Translations under genes and position numbers: made by a program | Assembly (NCBI RefSeq): GCF_030811855.1 | Contig: NZ_JAUSRN010000003.1 | Span: forward strand, 62,001-126,000 | Origin: Variovorax paradoxus | GTDB lineage: Bacteria; Pseudomonadota; Gammaproteobacteria; Burkholderiales; Burkholderiaceae_C | DNA: 64,000 nt | Direction: 5' to 3' | In this document: positions 8,998 through 18,636 of the stretch, piece by piece | How positions within the stretch are numbered: the stretch's first letter is position 1 | Layout: every line of letters starts with the position of its first letter | Notes under the pieces: generated by a model | Databases searched by the model: none | What the model saw: the letters and a program-made list of their open reading frames with translations, nothing else | Told to the model about the DNA's origin: nothing

Positions 8998-9879
8998 GTG
9001 CCACAGCCAGTTTTCGACCTCCTAGCGACCATTGCGCGCCTGTTCGTCTACCCCGTCAAATCGTGCGCTGGGGTCGAGCTCCCCGAGGCGCTGCTGACCG
9101 AAACCGGCCTGGAGTTCGACCGCGCCTGGATGGTGGTCGACGCAAAGGGCGAGTTCGTCACCCAGCGGCAGCTGCCCCGCATGGCGCTCATCCGGCCGCA
9201 GATGAAGCACATGGAAGTCGTGCTCCGCGCGCCGGGGATGCTGGCCCTGCACCTGGCATTCGACCGGGTCGAGGAGCCGGTGCGCGTTCGCGTCTGGAAA
9301 GACGAAGTGGCCGCCTACGACATGGGCGACATTGCCGCCCAGTGGTTCAGCGACTTCCTGTCCGAGCCGGGCAAGCCGCAGGCACTGCGGCTGGTGCGCT
9401 TCGATCCCGAGCAAAAGCGCCTGTCGAATCTGCAATGGACCGGCGGCGTGGAGGCGGAGAACCAGTTCTCCGACGGCTATCCGCTGCTGGTGGCCAGCGA
9501 GGGCTCGCTGGCCGAACTCAACGAGCGGCTGGCCGCCGCGGGCCACGACGCGGTCGGCATCGAGCGCTTCCGGCCGAACATCGTGCTGGCCGGTATCGAG
9601 TCGCACGACGAGGACCGGGTCGATGCGCTGCACGTCACGACGAACGAAGGCGAGGCCGAGCTCAAGCCGGTCAAGCCTTGCACCCGCTGCCCGGTTCCCG
9701 ACATCGACCCGGCCACGGCCGTGAGCAGCCCCGAGGTCGGCGACATGCTGCGCACCTACCGCGCCGATGCGCGCGTCGACGGGCGCATCACCTTCGGCAT
9801 GAACTGCGTCGTGCTGAAGGGCGTGGAGCACATGCTCAAGGTCGGGCAGGCCGTGGGCGCAAACTACCGCTTCGAATAG
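8998..9879 (+). CDS. MOSC domain protein (YcbX-like molybdenum-cofactor enzyme)
   Basis: The 293-residue protein has an N-terminal MOSC beta-barrel domain (about 8-130, LFVYPVKSCAG) and a C-terminal MOSC domain (about 140-285). CTRCPVPDIDP contains the conserved cysteine thought to bind the molybdenum ion, and IERFRPNIVLAG is a family signature. E. coli YcbX reduces N-hydroxylated bases; the same role is plausible here, but there is no ferredoxin tail, so an electron donor must be separate. The start is a GTG with AAGGA 8 bases upstream. It is divergent from the UbiH-like operon. Confidence 0.9.
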   Translation: MPQPVFDLLATIARLFVYPVKSCAGVELPEALLTETGLEFDRAWMVVDAKGEFVTQRQLPRMALIRPQMKHMEVVLRAPGMLALHLAFDRVEEPVRVRVWKDEVAAYDMGDIAAQWFSDFLSEPGKPQALRLVRFDPEQKRLSNLQWTGGVEAENQFSDGYPLLVASEGSLAELNERLAAAGHDAVGIERFRPNIVLAGIESHDEDRVDALHVTTNEGEAELKPVKPCTRCPVPDIDPATAVSSPEVGDMLRTYRADARVDGRITFGMNCVVLKGVEHMLKVGQAVGANYRFE

Positions 9880-9898
9880 GCGGGAAAGGCGCGGCGCC

Positions 9899-10291
9899 TC
9901 AGAAGCTCACGCCAGCAATCAGCATGATGTTGGCGTAAGGGGTGCATTCGCCGGTTCGCACGATGGCGCGCGCCGTTGCGCTGCGGCGCTTGAACTCCTC
10001 GTGCGAAACAGTCTTCGGAGCGATGCCGAGCGACTGCGGATACCAGGCGGGCAGGGCTTTTGCGCCGCTCAGCGCCTCGTCGGCCACCACCACGCCTTCG
10101 ACCTGCATCTCGGACAGCACGGCCTGCAACACGTCGGTGAGCAGCGGCACGCCGCGCGTCACGGCCAGGTCGATGCGCCGCGGTCCGTCGGGAATCGGCA
10201 AGCCGGCATCGCCGATCACCAGCACGTCGCCATGGCCCATCGAGGCGATGACCTGCGAGAGGTCGGAGTTGAGCAAGGCGGTACGTTTCAC
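9899..10291 (-). CDS. rbsD: D-ribose pyranase
   Basis: RbsD interconverts beta-pyran and furan forms of D-ribose, supplying ribokinase with substrate. The 130-residue product has the catalytic His20 in SMGHGDVLVIGDAGLP and the C-terminal YANIMLIAGV. The true start is a GTG at 10291 that overlaps the rbsK stop (GTGA); longer frames upstream are antisense-like. It is the last gene of the rbs operon, which differs from the E. coli order where rbsD is first. Confidence 0.93.
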   Translation of the reverse strand: MKRTALLNSDLSQVIASMGHGDVLVIGDAGLPIPDGPRRIDLAVTRGVPLLTDVLQAVLSEMQVEGVVVADEALSGAKALPAWYPQSLGIAPKTVSHEEFKRRSATARAIVRTGECTPYANIMLIAGVSF

Positions 10292-11256
10292 AGCGCGATC
10301 CAGTCGGGAGGCATGGGGCTCTGCAGCACGGCATCGCGCTGTGGAATGGAGGGTTGGGCGCCGGGTTGCTGGATGCACAGCGCAGCCGCTCGAATGCCCA
10401 GGCGAACGGCTTCGTCGAATGGCTGACCTTCGCCGAGTGCAACCGCCAGCGCGCCCAGGAAGGTATCGCCGGCAGCGGTGGTGTCGACTGCCTGCACTTT
10501 GGGCGCTGGATGGTGGCGCGCGCCATTTGCATCGATGGCCACCGCGCCGCGCGCGCCCAGCGTAACAACCACGCGCGCAATGCCCTTGGCGCGCAGGGCC
10601 TGGCCGGCCAGTGCTGCTTCCTGCGGGCTGTCGGCCGCCTGACCGCACAGCGCGTGGGCCTCGATCTCATTGACGACCAGCGTGTCGATGCGTGGCCACA
10701 GCGGCTCGGCGATGGGTTGCACGGGCGACGGGTTGAGCAGCACCTTGCAGCCTGCGCCATGTGCCACCGAGATGGCGCGCGTCACCTGGTCCATCGGCGT
10801 TTCGAACTGCGTCACCAGGAAGGCCGCGCCCTGCAGGTGCTGCCGCAGCGCAGCCTCGTCGATCTCGATCTGCGCATTGGCGCCGGGGACTATCACGATG
10901 CGGTTCTGGCCGCTGTCTTCCACCAGGATCAGCGCCGTGCCCGTGGGTTCGGCGCTGGCGGTGCGCAGCGCGGCGGTGTCGATGCCGTCCTGAGTGAGCG
11001 CTTCACGCAGTGCCCGCCCATGCGCGTCGTTGCCGACGCAGCCGATCATGGCCACCCGGCCGCCTTCGCGCGCGCAGCTCACGGCCTGGTTGGCGCCCTT
11101 GCCACCGGGAATGTGCGCGATCGAACGGCCCAGCAGGGTTTCGCCCGCGGCCGGCGCATGCGGCACGCGCAGCACGATGTCCATGTTGAGGCTACCGAGC
11201 ACCACGATGCGCGGCGGCTCGCCGGCGTTGGAAGAAGAAAGAGGCTTTGAACTCAC
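10288..11256 (-). CDS. rbsK: Ribokinase
   Basis: Ribokinase phosphorylates D-ribose at O5 with ATP. The 322-residue PfkB-family protein has the N-terminal sugar motif GSLNMDIVLRV, GGKGANQAV, and the catalytic anion-hole motif DTTAAGDTFLGAL with the base Asp. Its start overlaps the rbsR stop (ATGA) and its stop overlaps the rbsD start, so the three genes are translationally coupled. Confidence 0.95.
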   Translation of the reverse strand: MSSKPLSSSNAGEPPRIVVLGSLNMDIVLRVPHAPAAGETLLGRSIAHIPGGKGANQAVSCAREGGRVAMIGCVGNDAHGRALREALTQDGIDTAALRTASAEPTGTALILVEDSGQNRIVIVPGANAQIEIDEAALRQHLQGAAFLVTQFETPMDQVTRAISVAHGAGCKVLLNPSPVQPIAEPLWPRIDTLVVNEIEAHALCGQAADSPQEAALAGQALRAKGIARVVVTLGARGAVAIDANGARHHPAPKVQAVDTTAAGDTFLGALAVALGEGQPFDEAVRLGIRAAALCIQQPGAQPSIPQRDAVLQSPMPPDWIAL

Positions 11257-12347
11257 GGGGCGCGGGACTTTCGGTTTTCCTGGGACGAAGGTTCGGACGC
11301 AGAAGAAGGAGCGGAAGGTGCGGCGGCTTCGCGGAAGCTCGCATGGCGCGCGGTCGAGGCGCGCACGCGCAGCTCGGGCTGCAGCACCACCTTGCGTGCA
11401 TCGCGCCGCTTGCCGCCCACGCGCTCCAGCAGCATGTCGACCGCCAGCGCGCCGATGCGTTCCTTGGGCTGCGCCACGGTGGTGAGCGGCGGGCTGGTGT
11501 AGGCCGAGAGTTCGATGTCGTCGAAGCCGACGATCGAAAGGTCATCGGGCACGTGCACGCCGCTTTCATGCGCAGCGCGCAGGGCGCCGATGGCCATCAG
11601 GTCGTTGCAGACGAACACGGCCGAGGGCGCCTGCTCGGTGCGCAGGATGGCGTGCATCGCCTCGTACCCGCCTTGGCTCGTGAAGCCGCCGCGCCACAGC
11701 AGCGTGTCTGCATTCGGTGTCACGCCACCTTCGGCCAGCGCCATGCGCCAGCCCTCGATGCGTTGCTCGCTCGGCATCACGCCCACCGGTCCGCCGATGC
11801 AGGCAATGCGCTTGTGGCCGAGCGACAGCAGGTGGCGCACCGCGAGAAGGCCGCCCTGCATGTGGGCCGTTTCCACCAGGTCGCAGGCCGGGTCGGCAAT
11901 CTCGCGGTCGACCAGCACGGTGGGAATGCGCAGGCCGTGCAGTTGCGTGACGAGCGAGTCGTCGTCGCCGGCACCGGTCGACACCACGATCAATCCGTCG
12001 ATGCGGCGCTCGGCCAGCACCTGCAGGTACACGCTCTGGCGGCGGGGCTCGTCGTCGGTGTTGCACAGCACCAGCGTGTAGCCGGCACCAAAGCAGCGGT
12101 CTTCCACAATGCGCACGATCTCGGCGAAGTAGGGGTTCGAGCTGTTCGGAATCAGCATGCCGAGCGTCGACGTCGTGTTGCTCTTCAGACTGCGCGCCAT
12201 CGCGTTGGGCACGTAGCCGAGTTCGCGGATCGCCTCTTCCACGCGCTCGCGCCCCTTGGCGCTCACATGGCGCGTGTCGTTGACCACATGCGAGACGGTG
12301 GTAACCGAAACCCCCGCGCGCAGCGCGACGTCCTTGATGGTGGCCAT
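11253..12347 (-). CDS. rbsR: LacI-family ribose repressor
   Basis: The 364-residue regulator has an N-terminal helix-turn-helix (MATIKDVALRAGVSVTTVSHVVN), the hinge helix VPNAMARSLKSN and a periplasmic-binding-like effector domain. It lies inside the ribose operon, between the transporter and ribokinase genes, and most likely represses the operon through the palindrome at 16059-16078. A C-terminal tail of about 35 residues rich in Ser/Pro/Ala follows the usual end of the fold. Ribose or a phosphorylated derivative is the expected inducer. Confidence 0.93.
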   Translation of the reverse strand: MATIKDVALRAGVSVTTVSHVVNDTRHVSAKGRERVEEAIRELGYVPNAMARSLKSNTTSTLGMLIPNSSNPYFAEIVRIVEDRCFGAGYTLVLCNTDDEPRRQSVYLQVLAERRIDGLIVVSTGAGDDDSLVTQLHGLRIPTVLVDREIADPACDLVETAHMQGGLLAVRHLLSLGHKRIACIGGPVGVMPSEQRIEGWRMALAEGGVTPNADTLLWRGGFTSQGGYEAMHAILRTEQAPSAVFVCNDLMAIGALRAAHESGVHVPDDLSIVGFDDIELSAYTSPPLTTVAQPKERIGALAVDMLLERVGGKRRDARKVVLQPELRVRASTARHASFREAAAPSAPSSASEPSSQENRKSRAP

Positions 12348-12371
12348 GGTGTGTTCCCCTTGTTTGCAGCT

Positions 12372-13367
12372 TCAGGCCAGACGGCGGTCCGCACGACGCT
12401 GGCGCAAGGTGTCGATGATCACCGCAACCACGATCACCGCGCCGGTGATGATGCGTTTGCTCGGCTCGCTGGCACCCACCTGCGCGAGACCGGCCTCGAG
12501 CACCGCGATGATCAGCACGCCAAAGAAGGTGTTGACCACCGAGCCGCGTCCGCCCATGAGGCTGGTGCCGCCGATCACCACGGCTGCGATCACCTGCAGC
12601 TCGATGCCGACGCCGGCATTGGGGTCGGCCGCTTCGAGCCGTGCCGACTGCATCAGCCCCGCCAGCCCGGCCAGGAGGCCCGTGGCGGCAAACACGATGA
12701 TGCGGATCGGCCGCGGATCGATGCCCGCGAGCCGCATGGCTTCTTCGTTGGTGCCGATGCCCACCACGTGCCGGCCGAAGACCGTGCGCGTGAGCACCAG
12801 CTGGCCGACGGCCACCAGCACCACCGCCAGCACGAAAGCCGCGGAGATGCCGCCGACCCATGGCGCCGCAAGGCCCGAGATGGCGTCGCCCACGTACTGC
12901 GTGCGCGAATCGGTTACCAGGTAGGCACCGCCGCGCACCGCTTCGAGCATGCCCAGCGAGACGATGAAGCTCGGCAGCCGCCATGCGACCGAGACGGCAC
13001 CCGTCACGGTGCCGCATACCAGACCCGTGGCAAGGCCCAGCGCGGCAGCGGCCGGCACCGAGAGCTTCCACTGGAGGATGGCTGCGGCCGTCACCGCTGC
13101 GCTGAGCGCAAGCACCGAGCCCACCGAAAGATCGATGCCCGCAATGATCAGGACGAAGGTCATGCCGACCGCCATCACCGCGAGCGCCGGAATTTCGTTG
13201 GCAATGGAGATGAAGGTTTCGCGCGTGAAGAAGTATTCGCTCAGCGCGCCAAAGAGCGCGATCATGCCCACGAGTACGACGGTCAAGCCAAGGTAGGTGC
13301 CCAGCTGGCCCTTGAAAGCGGAGGGCGGAGCGGATGTCGTGGCGGAAGTAGCAGCGGCTGCGTTCAT
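12372..13367 (-). CDS. rbsC: Ribose ABC transporter permease
   Basis: The 331-residue inner-membrane protein is strongly hydrophobic with roughly eight to ten helices (for example GTYLGLTVVLVGMIALFGAL and IPALAVMAVGMTFVLIIAGI). The permease signature IDLSVGSVLAL and GGTSLMGGRGSVVNTFFGVL identify the RbsC/XylH class. Start at 13367 overlaps the rbsA stop by four bases. It forms the membrane channel for RbsA and RbsB. Confidence 0.94.
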   Translation of the reverse strand: MNAAAATSATTSAPPSAFKGQLGTYLGLTVVLVGMIALFGALSEYFFTRETFISIANEIPALAVMAVGMTFVLIIAGIDLSVGSVLALSAAVTAAAILQWKLSVPAAAALGLATGLVCGTVTGAVSVAWRLPSFIVSLGMLEAVRGGAYLVTDSRTQYVGDAISGLAAPWVGGISAAFVLAVVLVAVGQLVLTRTVFGRHVVGIGTNEEAMRLAGIDPRPIRIIVFAATGLLAGLAGLMQSARLEAADPNAGVGIELQVIAAVVIGGTSLMGGRGSVVNTFFGVLIIAVLEAGLAQVGASEPSKRIITGAVIVVAVIIDTLRQRRADRRLA

Positions 13368-14983
13368 GGTGTCTCGGCGATGGCCGCTTGGGCCGGATTC
13401 GAATCGGAAACGGCGGAACCCGCCATCGGGGTCGTCGCGGCGGCGGTGCGTCCTGCCGCGTCGGTGAATGCCGCGGCGAGCAGCGATTGCTCGCTCCACT
13501 GGCCGCGCTCGAACACCGCGACCAGCCGGCCGGCGCTCATCACGCCGATGCGGTCGCACATGGCCATCAGCTCGCGCAGGTCGCTCGACACCATCAAGAG
13601 CGCCTTGCCAGCATCGGTCATGCGGTCGAGCTCGGTATAGAGATCGGCACGCGCGCCCACGTCCACGCCGCGCGTGGGTTCGTCGAGCAGCAGCACGTTG
13701 CATTCGCGATGCAGCCAGCGTGCGAACACCACCTTCTGCTGGTTGCCGCCGCTCAGCGTGGCAACCGGTTGCTCGATGCTGCGCGAGCGGATGCGCAGCA
13801 GTTCGACCAGGCGCCGCGCAATGCCGCGCTCCCTGGCGCGCTGGAGCCAGCCCGCGCGAGAGATCGCGCCCAGGTCGCTCAGCGTGGCGTTGACGCGGAT
13901 CGATTGCGCAAGCAACAGCCCCTGCGATTTGCGGTCTTCGGTGACCAGACCGATGCCTGCGCGGATTGCCTGCATCGGCGAGCGCCAGCCCTTGCGGGCC
14001 CGCTGCACCGGCTGCGCGTTGGATGCGCCGTCGTAGAGAAGAATTTCACCGCGGTCGGCGCGGTCGGCGCCGAACAGCAACCGCACGAGTTCGGTCCGGC
14101 CGGAGCCAACCAGGCCAGCCAGGCCCATGACTTCGCCTGCGCGCAGGTCGATGTCGACATCCCGCACGACCTGTGCGCGGCCGATGCCGCGCGCGCTCAG
14201 CAGCACCGGGCCCGCCACGCGGCGGTCGCGCCCTTCGTGCTCGTGCACCGCACGGCCCACCATGCGTTGAACCAGCTCGGATTCACGCACGCCGGCCATG
14301 GCGCGCACGTCCACCAGGCGGCCGTCGCGCAGCACCGCCACGCGGTCCGCAATGCGCTGCAGCTCTTCAAGGCGGTGCGACACGTAGACGATGGCCACAC
14401 CACGCGCCTTCAGCAGTTCGATCTGCTCGAAGAGATGCGAGGTCTCGCGCGGCGTGAGCATGGCGGTGGGTTCGTCCAGCACCAGCACGCGCGTGTCGTC
14501 CTGCAGGTTGCGCGCAATCTCGACCATCTGCTGCTGGCCGATGCCAAGCCGCGCCACGGGCGTGGCCGGGTCGATGTTCTGCATGCCGATCTTCGCGAGC
14601 TGGCGCGCGGCCAGCTCATGCAATCTGCCGCGGCGGATCCAGCCGATCTGGTTGGGCAGCCGGTCGAGCAGCAGGTTCTCGGCCACCGACAGCGTGGTGA
14701 CCAGCCCCAGCTCCTGCATGACCATGCGCACTCCCAGGCGTTCGGCGTCGCGGCGCGATGCGGGCTGGAACGGCACGCCGTCGAGCACCATCTGCCCGCG
14801 CGTCGGTTGCACCAGCCCGCAGACAATTTTCGACAGCGTGCTCTTGCCGGCGCCGTTCTCGCCCGTGAGCGCGAGCACTTCGCCGGCGTTCAGCACCAGC
14901 GAAACATCGTCGAGCACCGGCGCCGCATAGTCCTTGCCTAGCCCGCCCAGAGTGAGCACGGGGGCGGCAAGACCTGTATTCAT
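13364..14983 (-). CDS. rbsA: Ribose ABC transporter ATPase (double nucleotide-binding domains)
   Basis: RbsA has two tandem ABC domains: the first with Walker A GENGAGKSTL and Walker B VLVLDEPTA, the second with a modified P-loop (GLVGSGRTELV) and LSGGNQQKVVFARWL plus LLLDEPTRGVD. This is normal for sugar ATPases of the RbsA/MglA class. Length from ATG 14983 is 539 residues; a TTG at 15004 with a purine-rich region upstream is an alternative start adding seven residues. The C-terminus has an extra Ala/Thr-rich tail of about 35 residues. Confidence 0.93.
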   Translation of the reverse strand: MNTGLAAPVLTLGGLGKDYAAPVLDDVSLVLNAGEVLALTGENGAGKSTLSKIVCGLVQPTRGQMVLDGVPFQPASRRDAERLGVRMVMQELGLVTTLSVAENLLLDRLPNQIGWIRRGRLHELAARQLAKIGMQNIDPATPVARLGIGQQQMVEIARNLQDDTRVLVLDEPTAMLTPRETSHLFEQIELLKARGVAIVYVSHRLEELQRIADRVAVLRDGRLVDVRAMAGVRESELVQRMVGRAVHEHEGRDRRVAGPVLLSARGIGRAQVVRDVDIDLRAGEVMGLAGLVGSGRTELVRLLFGADRADRGEILLYDGASNAQPVQRARKGWRSPMQAIRAGIGLVTEDRKSQGLLLAQSIRVNATLSDLGAISRAGWLQRARERGIARRLVELLRIRSRSIEQPVATLSGGNQQKVVFARWLHRECNVLLLDEPTRGVDVGARADLYTELDRMTDAGKALLMVSSDLRELMAMCDRIGVMSAGRLVAVFERGQWSEQSLLAAAFTDAAGRTAAATTPMAGSAVSDSNPAQAAIAETP

Positions 14984-15031
14984 GACGACGGCGGATGCGT
15001 TCAACGTCGGCTCTTTTTCTTCTTCAGGGGC

Positions 15032-15988
15032 TTACTTGGGCGATGACTTGGTGACCAGCACCACGTCGGTCTTCACTTCGGCGGGCATGCTCGACTGGGG
15101 CTTCTTCTCGGCCAGCGCCTTGAGCGCGGTCTCGATGCCGAACACCGCCTGCTTGGCCGCGAACTGGTCGGCCGTGGCAAGAACGCGGCCATCATTCAGC
15201 ATCGGCTTGATGGCGCCGATGTTGTCGTAGCCCACCACCAGCACCTTGCCGGTCTTGCCCGCGGCCTTGACGGCAGCGACCGCGCCGAGCGCCATGCTGT
15301 CGTTGCCCGCGAGCAGAGCCTTGAGGTCGGGGTGCTCGCGCATCATGCCGGCGGCCACGGTGTTGCCCTTGTCGATTTCCCATTGGCCCGACTGCACGCC
15401 CACTACCGTCACGCCGGCGGCCTTCATCGCATCCTGGTAGCCGAGGGTGCGCTGCTGTGCATTGAAGGTCGTCGAAACGCCTTCGATGATGCCGACCTTG
15501 TCGCCCGCCTTCAGGCTCTTGGCCAACTCGTCGCCGACCAGCTTGGCGCCGGCGCGGTTGTCGGGACCGACAAAAGGCACCTGAATGGCCTTTTCCTTGA
15601 GCGCGGCGGTGTCGAACTGATTGTCGATGTTGACCACCAGGATGCCGCGGTCGATGGCGGCCTTGACCACCGGCACCAGCGCCTTCGAATCGGCCGGCGC
15701 GATGACCAGCGCGTTGATCTTCTGCGCCATCATCTGCTCGACCATCTTGATCTGGGCGGCCGTGTCGGTCTCGTCCTTGATGCCGTTGGCCACCAGGGTG
15801 TACTCCGAGGCATGCGCCTTCTGGTGCGCCTTGGCGCCGTCTTCCATCGTGCGGAAGAATTCGTTGGCGAGCGACTTCATGACCAGCGCGACCTTGGGCT
15901 TCTCCTGCGCGAGGGCGGGCGAGGCGGCAAGGGCGCCCAGCAGCGTCAGGGCGGCTGCACTCTGCAGCGTACGGCGGGTGAACTTCAT
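15032..15988 (-). CDS. rbsB: Ribose-binding periplasmic protein
   Basis: The 318-residue protein has a clear signal peptide (about 1-24, ending ASPALAQ) and a type I periplasmic-binding fold beginning KPKVALVMKSLANEFFRTME. Motifs INALVIAPADSKALVPVVKA, NIDNQFD and ALLAGNDSMALGAVAA are typical of RbsB. It delivers ribose to RbsAC. It is the first gene of the operon, directly downstream of the operator; an in-frame extension to 16072 would swallow that operator and lacks a signal sequence. Confidence 0.94.
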   Translation of the reverse strand: MKFTRRTLQSAAALTLLGALAASPALAQEKPKVALVMKSLANEFFRTMEDGAKAHQKAHASEYTLVANGIKDETDTAAQIKMVEQMMAQKINALVIAPADSKALVPVVKAAIDRGILVVNIDNQFDTAALKEKAIQVPFVGPDNRAGAKLVGDELAKSLKAGDKVGIIEGVSTTFNAQQRTLGYQDAMKAAGVTVVGVQSGQWEIDKGNTVAAGMMREHPDLKALLAGNDSMALGAVAAVKAAGKTGKVLVVGYDNIGAIKPMLNDGRVLATADQFAAKQAVFGIETALKALAEKKPQSSMPAEVKTDVVLVTKSSPK

Positions 15989-16058
15989 GGGTGTTGTCTC
16001 CTGAGAGGGTTGAGCGGTGCGCCGGTCTCTTGCCGGGGATGCCGATGTTAACCAACGA

Positions 16059-16078
16059 AAACGTTTGCGCAAACGTTT
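16059..16078. promoter_or_regulatory. LacI-family operator of the rbs operon
   Basis: A perfect 20-bp palindrome, AAACGTTTGCGCAAACGTTT, lies 71 bases upstream of rbsB. It carries the central CG and AAACG half-sites typical of LacI/GalR-family operators. The RbsR protein encoded in the same operon is the obvious ligand. The neighbouring ychF gene starts 117 bases away in the other direction and may have its promoter nearby. Confidence 0.85.
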
Positions 16079-16194
16079 GCTAATCCGGTTTTACCCTGAG
16101 CACGTTTTCCGCATCAAGAGCCCCACCCCAGCCAGCTAAACCGCGTTCCCAAACCGCGTCCCTTAAAATCGCCGGTTACCCAAGAGGACCCCCC

Positions 16195-17286
16195 ATGAGT
16201 TTGCAATGCGGCATCGTCGGCCTGCCCAACGTCGGTAAATCCACTCTTTTCAATGCGTTGACCAAGGCCGGCATCGCAGCGGAAAACTATCCGTTCTGCA
16301 CCATCGAGCCCAACGTGGGCGTGGTGGAAGTGCCCGATCCGCGTCTCGCGCAGCTCAGCGAGATCGTGAAGCCCGAGCGCGTGGTGCCTGCCATCGTCGA
16401 GTTCGTCGACATTGCCGGCCTGGTGGCCGGTGCCAGCACGGGCGAGGGCCTGGGCAACAAGTTTCTTGCGCACATCCGCGAAACCGACGCCACGGTGAAC
16501 GTGGTGCGCTGCTTCGACGACGAGAACGTGATCCACGTGGCCGGCAAGGTCGATCCCATCTCTGACATCGAAGTGATCCAGACCGAACTCTGCCTGGCCG
16601 ACCTGGCCACGGTCGAGAAGGCCTTGCACCGCCACACCAAGGTGGCGCGATCCGGCGACAAGGACGCACAAAAGCTCGTCGCCCTGCTCGAGCGCTGCCA
16701 GGCCGCGCTGAACGAGAACACGCCGGTGCGCGCGCTCGAGTTCACGAAGGAAGAGCAGCCGCTGGTGAAGTCGTTCACGCTCATCACCGCCAAGCCCGCG
16801 ATGTTCGTGGGCAACGTGGCGGAAGACGGCTTCGAGAACAACCCGTACCTGGATCGCCTGCGCGAATACGCCGCCAAGCAGGGCGCGCCCGTGGTCGCCA
16901 TCTGCGCCAAGATCGAAGCCGACCTGGCCGAGATGGATGACGAAGACAAGAAGATGTTCCTTGCCGAAATCGGCCAGGACGAGCCGGGCCTCAACCGCCT
17001 GATCCGCGCGGCCTTCAAGCTCCTTGGCCTGCAGACCTACTTCACGGCCGGCGTGAAGGAAGTGCGCGCCTGGACCATCCACATCGGCGATACCGGCCCC
17101 CAGGCGGCCGGCGTGATCCACGGCGATTTCGAAAAGGGCTACATCCGCGCCCAGACCATCGCCTTCGAGGACTACATCGCCTACAAGGGCGAACAGGGCG
17201 CGAAGGACGCGGGCAAGATGCGTTCGGAAGGCAAGGAATACGTCGTCAAGGATGGCGACGTGATGAACTTCCTTTTCAGCTCGTGA
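16195..17286 (+). CDS. ychF: YchF/OLA1-family redox-responsive ATPase
   Basis: The 363-residue P-loop protein is of the Obg superfamily but binds ATP preferentially. It shows G1 ([14 protein letters not shown]), G3 ([10 protein letters not shown]), the altered G4 typical of YchF and a C-terminal TGS-like domain ([20 protein letters not shown] through [15 protein letters not shown]). YchF associates with ribosomes and modulates oxidative-stress responses. The next gene starts within its stop codon (GTGA). Confidence 0.96.
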   Translation: MSLQCGIVGLPNVGKSTLFNALTKAGIAAENYPFCTIEPNVGVVEVPDPRLAQLSEIVKPERVVPAIVEFVDIAGLVAGASTGEGLGNKFLAHIRETDATVNVVRCFDDENVIHVAGKVDPISDIEVIQTELCLADLATVEKALHRHTKVARSGDKDAQKLVALLERCQAALNENTPVRALEFTKEEQPLVKSFTLITAKPAMFVGNVAEDGFENNPYLDRLREYAAKQGAPVVAICAKIEADLAEMDDEDKKMFLAEIGQDEPGLNRLIRAAFKLLGLQTYFTAGVKEVRAWTIHIGDTGPQAAGVIHGDFEKGYIRAQTIAFEDYIAYKGEQGAKDAGKMRSEGKEYVVKDGDVMNFLFSS

Positions 17287-17969
17287 AGCCTCGCATGCTT
17301 ACCGTCCACCACCTCAACAACTCGCGTTCCCAGCGCGTGCTCTGGCTGCTCGAAGAACTCGCGCTGCCCTACGAAATCGTCCATTACCAGCGCGATCCGC
17401 AAACCATGTTGGCGCCCGCTTCGCTGCGGGCCGTTCATCCGCTTGGCAAGTCGCCAGTGGTGACGACGGACGACGGGCTTGCGTTGGCGGAATCGGGCGC
17501 GGTGATCGAGACGCTGATCGAGCGCCATGGCAACGGCCAACTGGCGCCAGCGCCGGGCACGCCGGAGGCCGTGCGCTTTCGCTACTGGCTGCATTTCGCA
17601 GAAGGCTCGGCCATGTCGCCCTTGCTGCTCAAGCTGGTGTTCGACAAGATCGAGAACGGCAAGATGCCATTCTTCGCGAAGCCGATCGCCAGGATGATTG
17701 CCGGCAAGGCCAAGGCGGCCATCGTCACGCCGAACATCGAGAGCCACCTGAACTTCATGGAAGCCGAGCTCGGCAAGAGCGAGTGGTTTGCCGGCAATGA
17801 ATTCACGGGCGCCGACATTCAGATGAGCTTCCCGGTCGAAGCCGCGCAGGCGCGTGGCGGCCTCGATGCGAAGCGGCCCCGGCTGATGGCCTACCTCGAG
17901 CGCATTCATGCGCGCCCGGCCTACCAGCGCGCACTGGAACGCGGCGGCCCTTACGGCCTGCTAAGTTGA
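17283..17969 (+). CDS. Glutathione S-transferase family protein
   Basis: The product of 228 residues has an N-terminal thioredoxin-like domain ([26 protein letters not shown], with GKSPVV and a glutathione-binding ES-like [10 protein letters not shown]) and an all-helical C-terminal domain (about 90-220). It would conjugate or reduce substrates using glutathione. The GTG at 17283 overlaps the ychF stop; an ATG four codons later (17295) is equally plausible and would give MLTVHHL. No substrate can be assigned. Confidence 0.9.
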   Translation: MKPRMLTVHHLNNSRSQRVLWLLEELALPYEIVHYQRDPQTMLAPASLRAVHPLGKSPVVTTDDGLALAESGAVIETLIERHGNGQLAPAPGTPEAVRFRYWLHFAEGSAMSPLLLKLVFDKIENGKMPFFAKPIARMIAGKAKAAIVTPNIESHLNFMEAELGKSEWFAGNEFTGADIQMSFPVEAAQARGGLDAKRPRLMAYLERIHARPAYQRALERGGPYGLLS

Positions 17970-17985
17970 AACAGCAGCAACTGCA

Positions 17986-18456
17986 TCACGACGGAAACAC
18001 GTAGAGCAGCGCGACCGTCATGGTGACGTAGCGCAGGAATTTTCCGATTGCCATGTAGCCGAGGCATGGCCAGAAGGGCAGCTTGAGCCAGCCCGCCACC
18101 GCGCACAGCGGATCGCCCACGATCGGCAGCCAGCTCAACAGGCAGGCCTTCGGGCCAAGCCGTTCCAGCCAGCCCAATACGCGCACATGATGTTTCGAGT
18201 GCGAGTATTTGTCGGCCACCTTGTGCGCGCCATAGCCTATCCACCAGTCGACCGCGCCGCCTAGCGTGTTGCCCACGGTGGCCACCGCAATGGCCGACCA
18301 GAACATCTCGGGGTTGAGCTTGAGCAGGCCGAAAAGAATGGGCTCGGAGCCCACCGGCAACAGCGTGGCCGAGACGAAAGCCGCAATGAACAGCGTGGAA
18401 AGTCCGAACTGCGGAAGTGCGAGCAGTGCGAGAAGAGCGTCGAGCCAGGCTTGCAT
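17986..18456 (-). CDS. YqaA/DedA-related inner-membrane protein
   Basis: The 156-residue protein has several hydrophobic helices (LALPQFGLSTLFIAAFVSAT; AIAVATVGNTLGGAVDWWIG; WLPIVGDPLCAVAGWLK; GKFLRYVTMTVALLYV). The motif LPVGSEPIL and the GDPL..GWL reentrant element match the SNARE-associated/DedA fold, YqaA branch. DedA-type proteins act in lipid or ion homeostasis; this one's role is unknown. It converges with the GST gene. Confidence 0.85.
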   Translation of the reverse strand: MQAWLDALLALLALPQFGLSTLFIAAFVSATLLPVGSEPILFGLLKLNPEMFWSAIAVATVGNTLGGAVDWWIGYGAHKVADKYSHSKHHVRVLGWLERLGPKACLLSWLPIVGDPLCAVAGWLKLPFWPCLGYMAIGKFLRYVTMTVALLYVFPS

Positions 18457-18636
18457 AAGGTGAAATGAGTCGACGCAGTATAGGCAGCGCGCTTTCAAAT
18501 CACGGTCAGAAAAAGCGCCGTGCACAAGGGTGTTTGCGCCGGTACCCCGGGCGCAAATCGTTTCAGCCGACAAAACGGCGCGTGGCTACAATCGTGCCTC
18601 ATTTTTCAGCAGCCGAACGCGCGACACTTTTCTCCC

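Noticed and set aside
11247-13640. Long plus-strand open frame of about 797 codons
   Set aside because: Opposite rbsR and rbsC, which have complete domain evidence; His/Arg-rich shadow.
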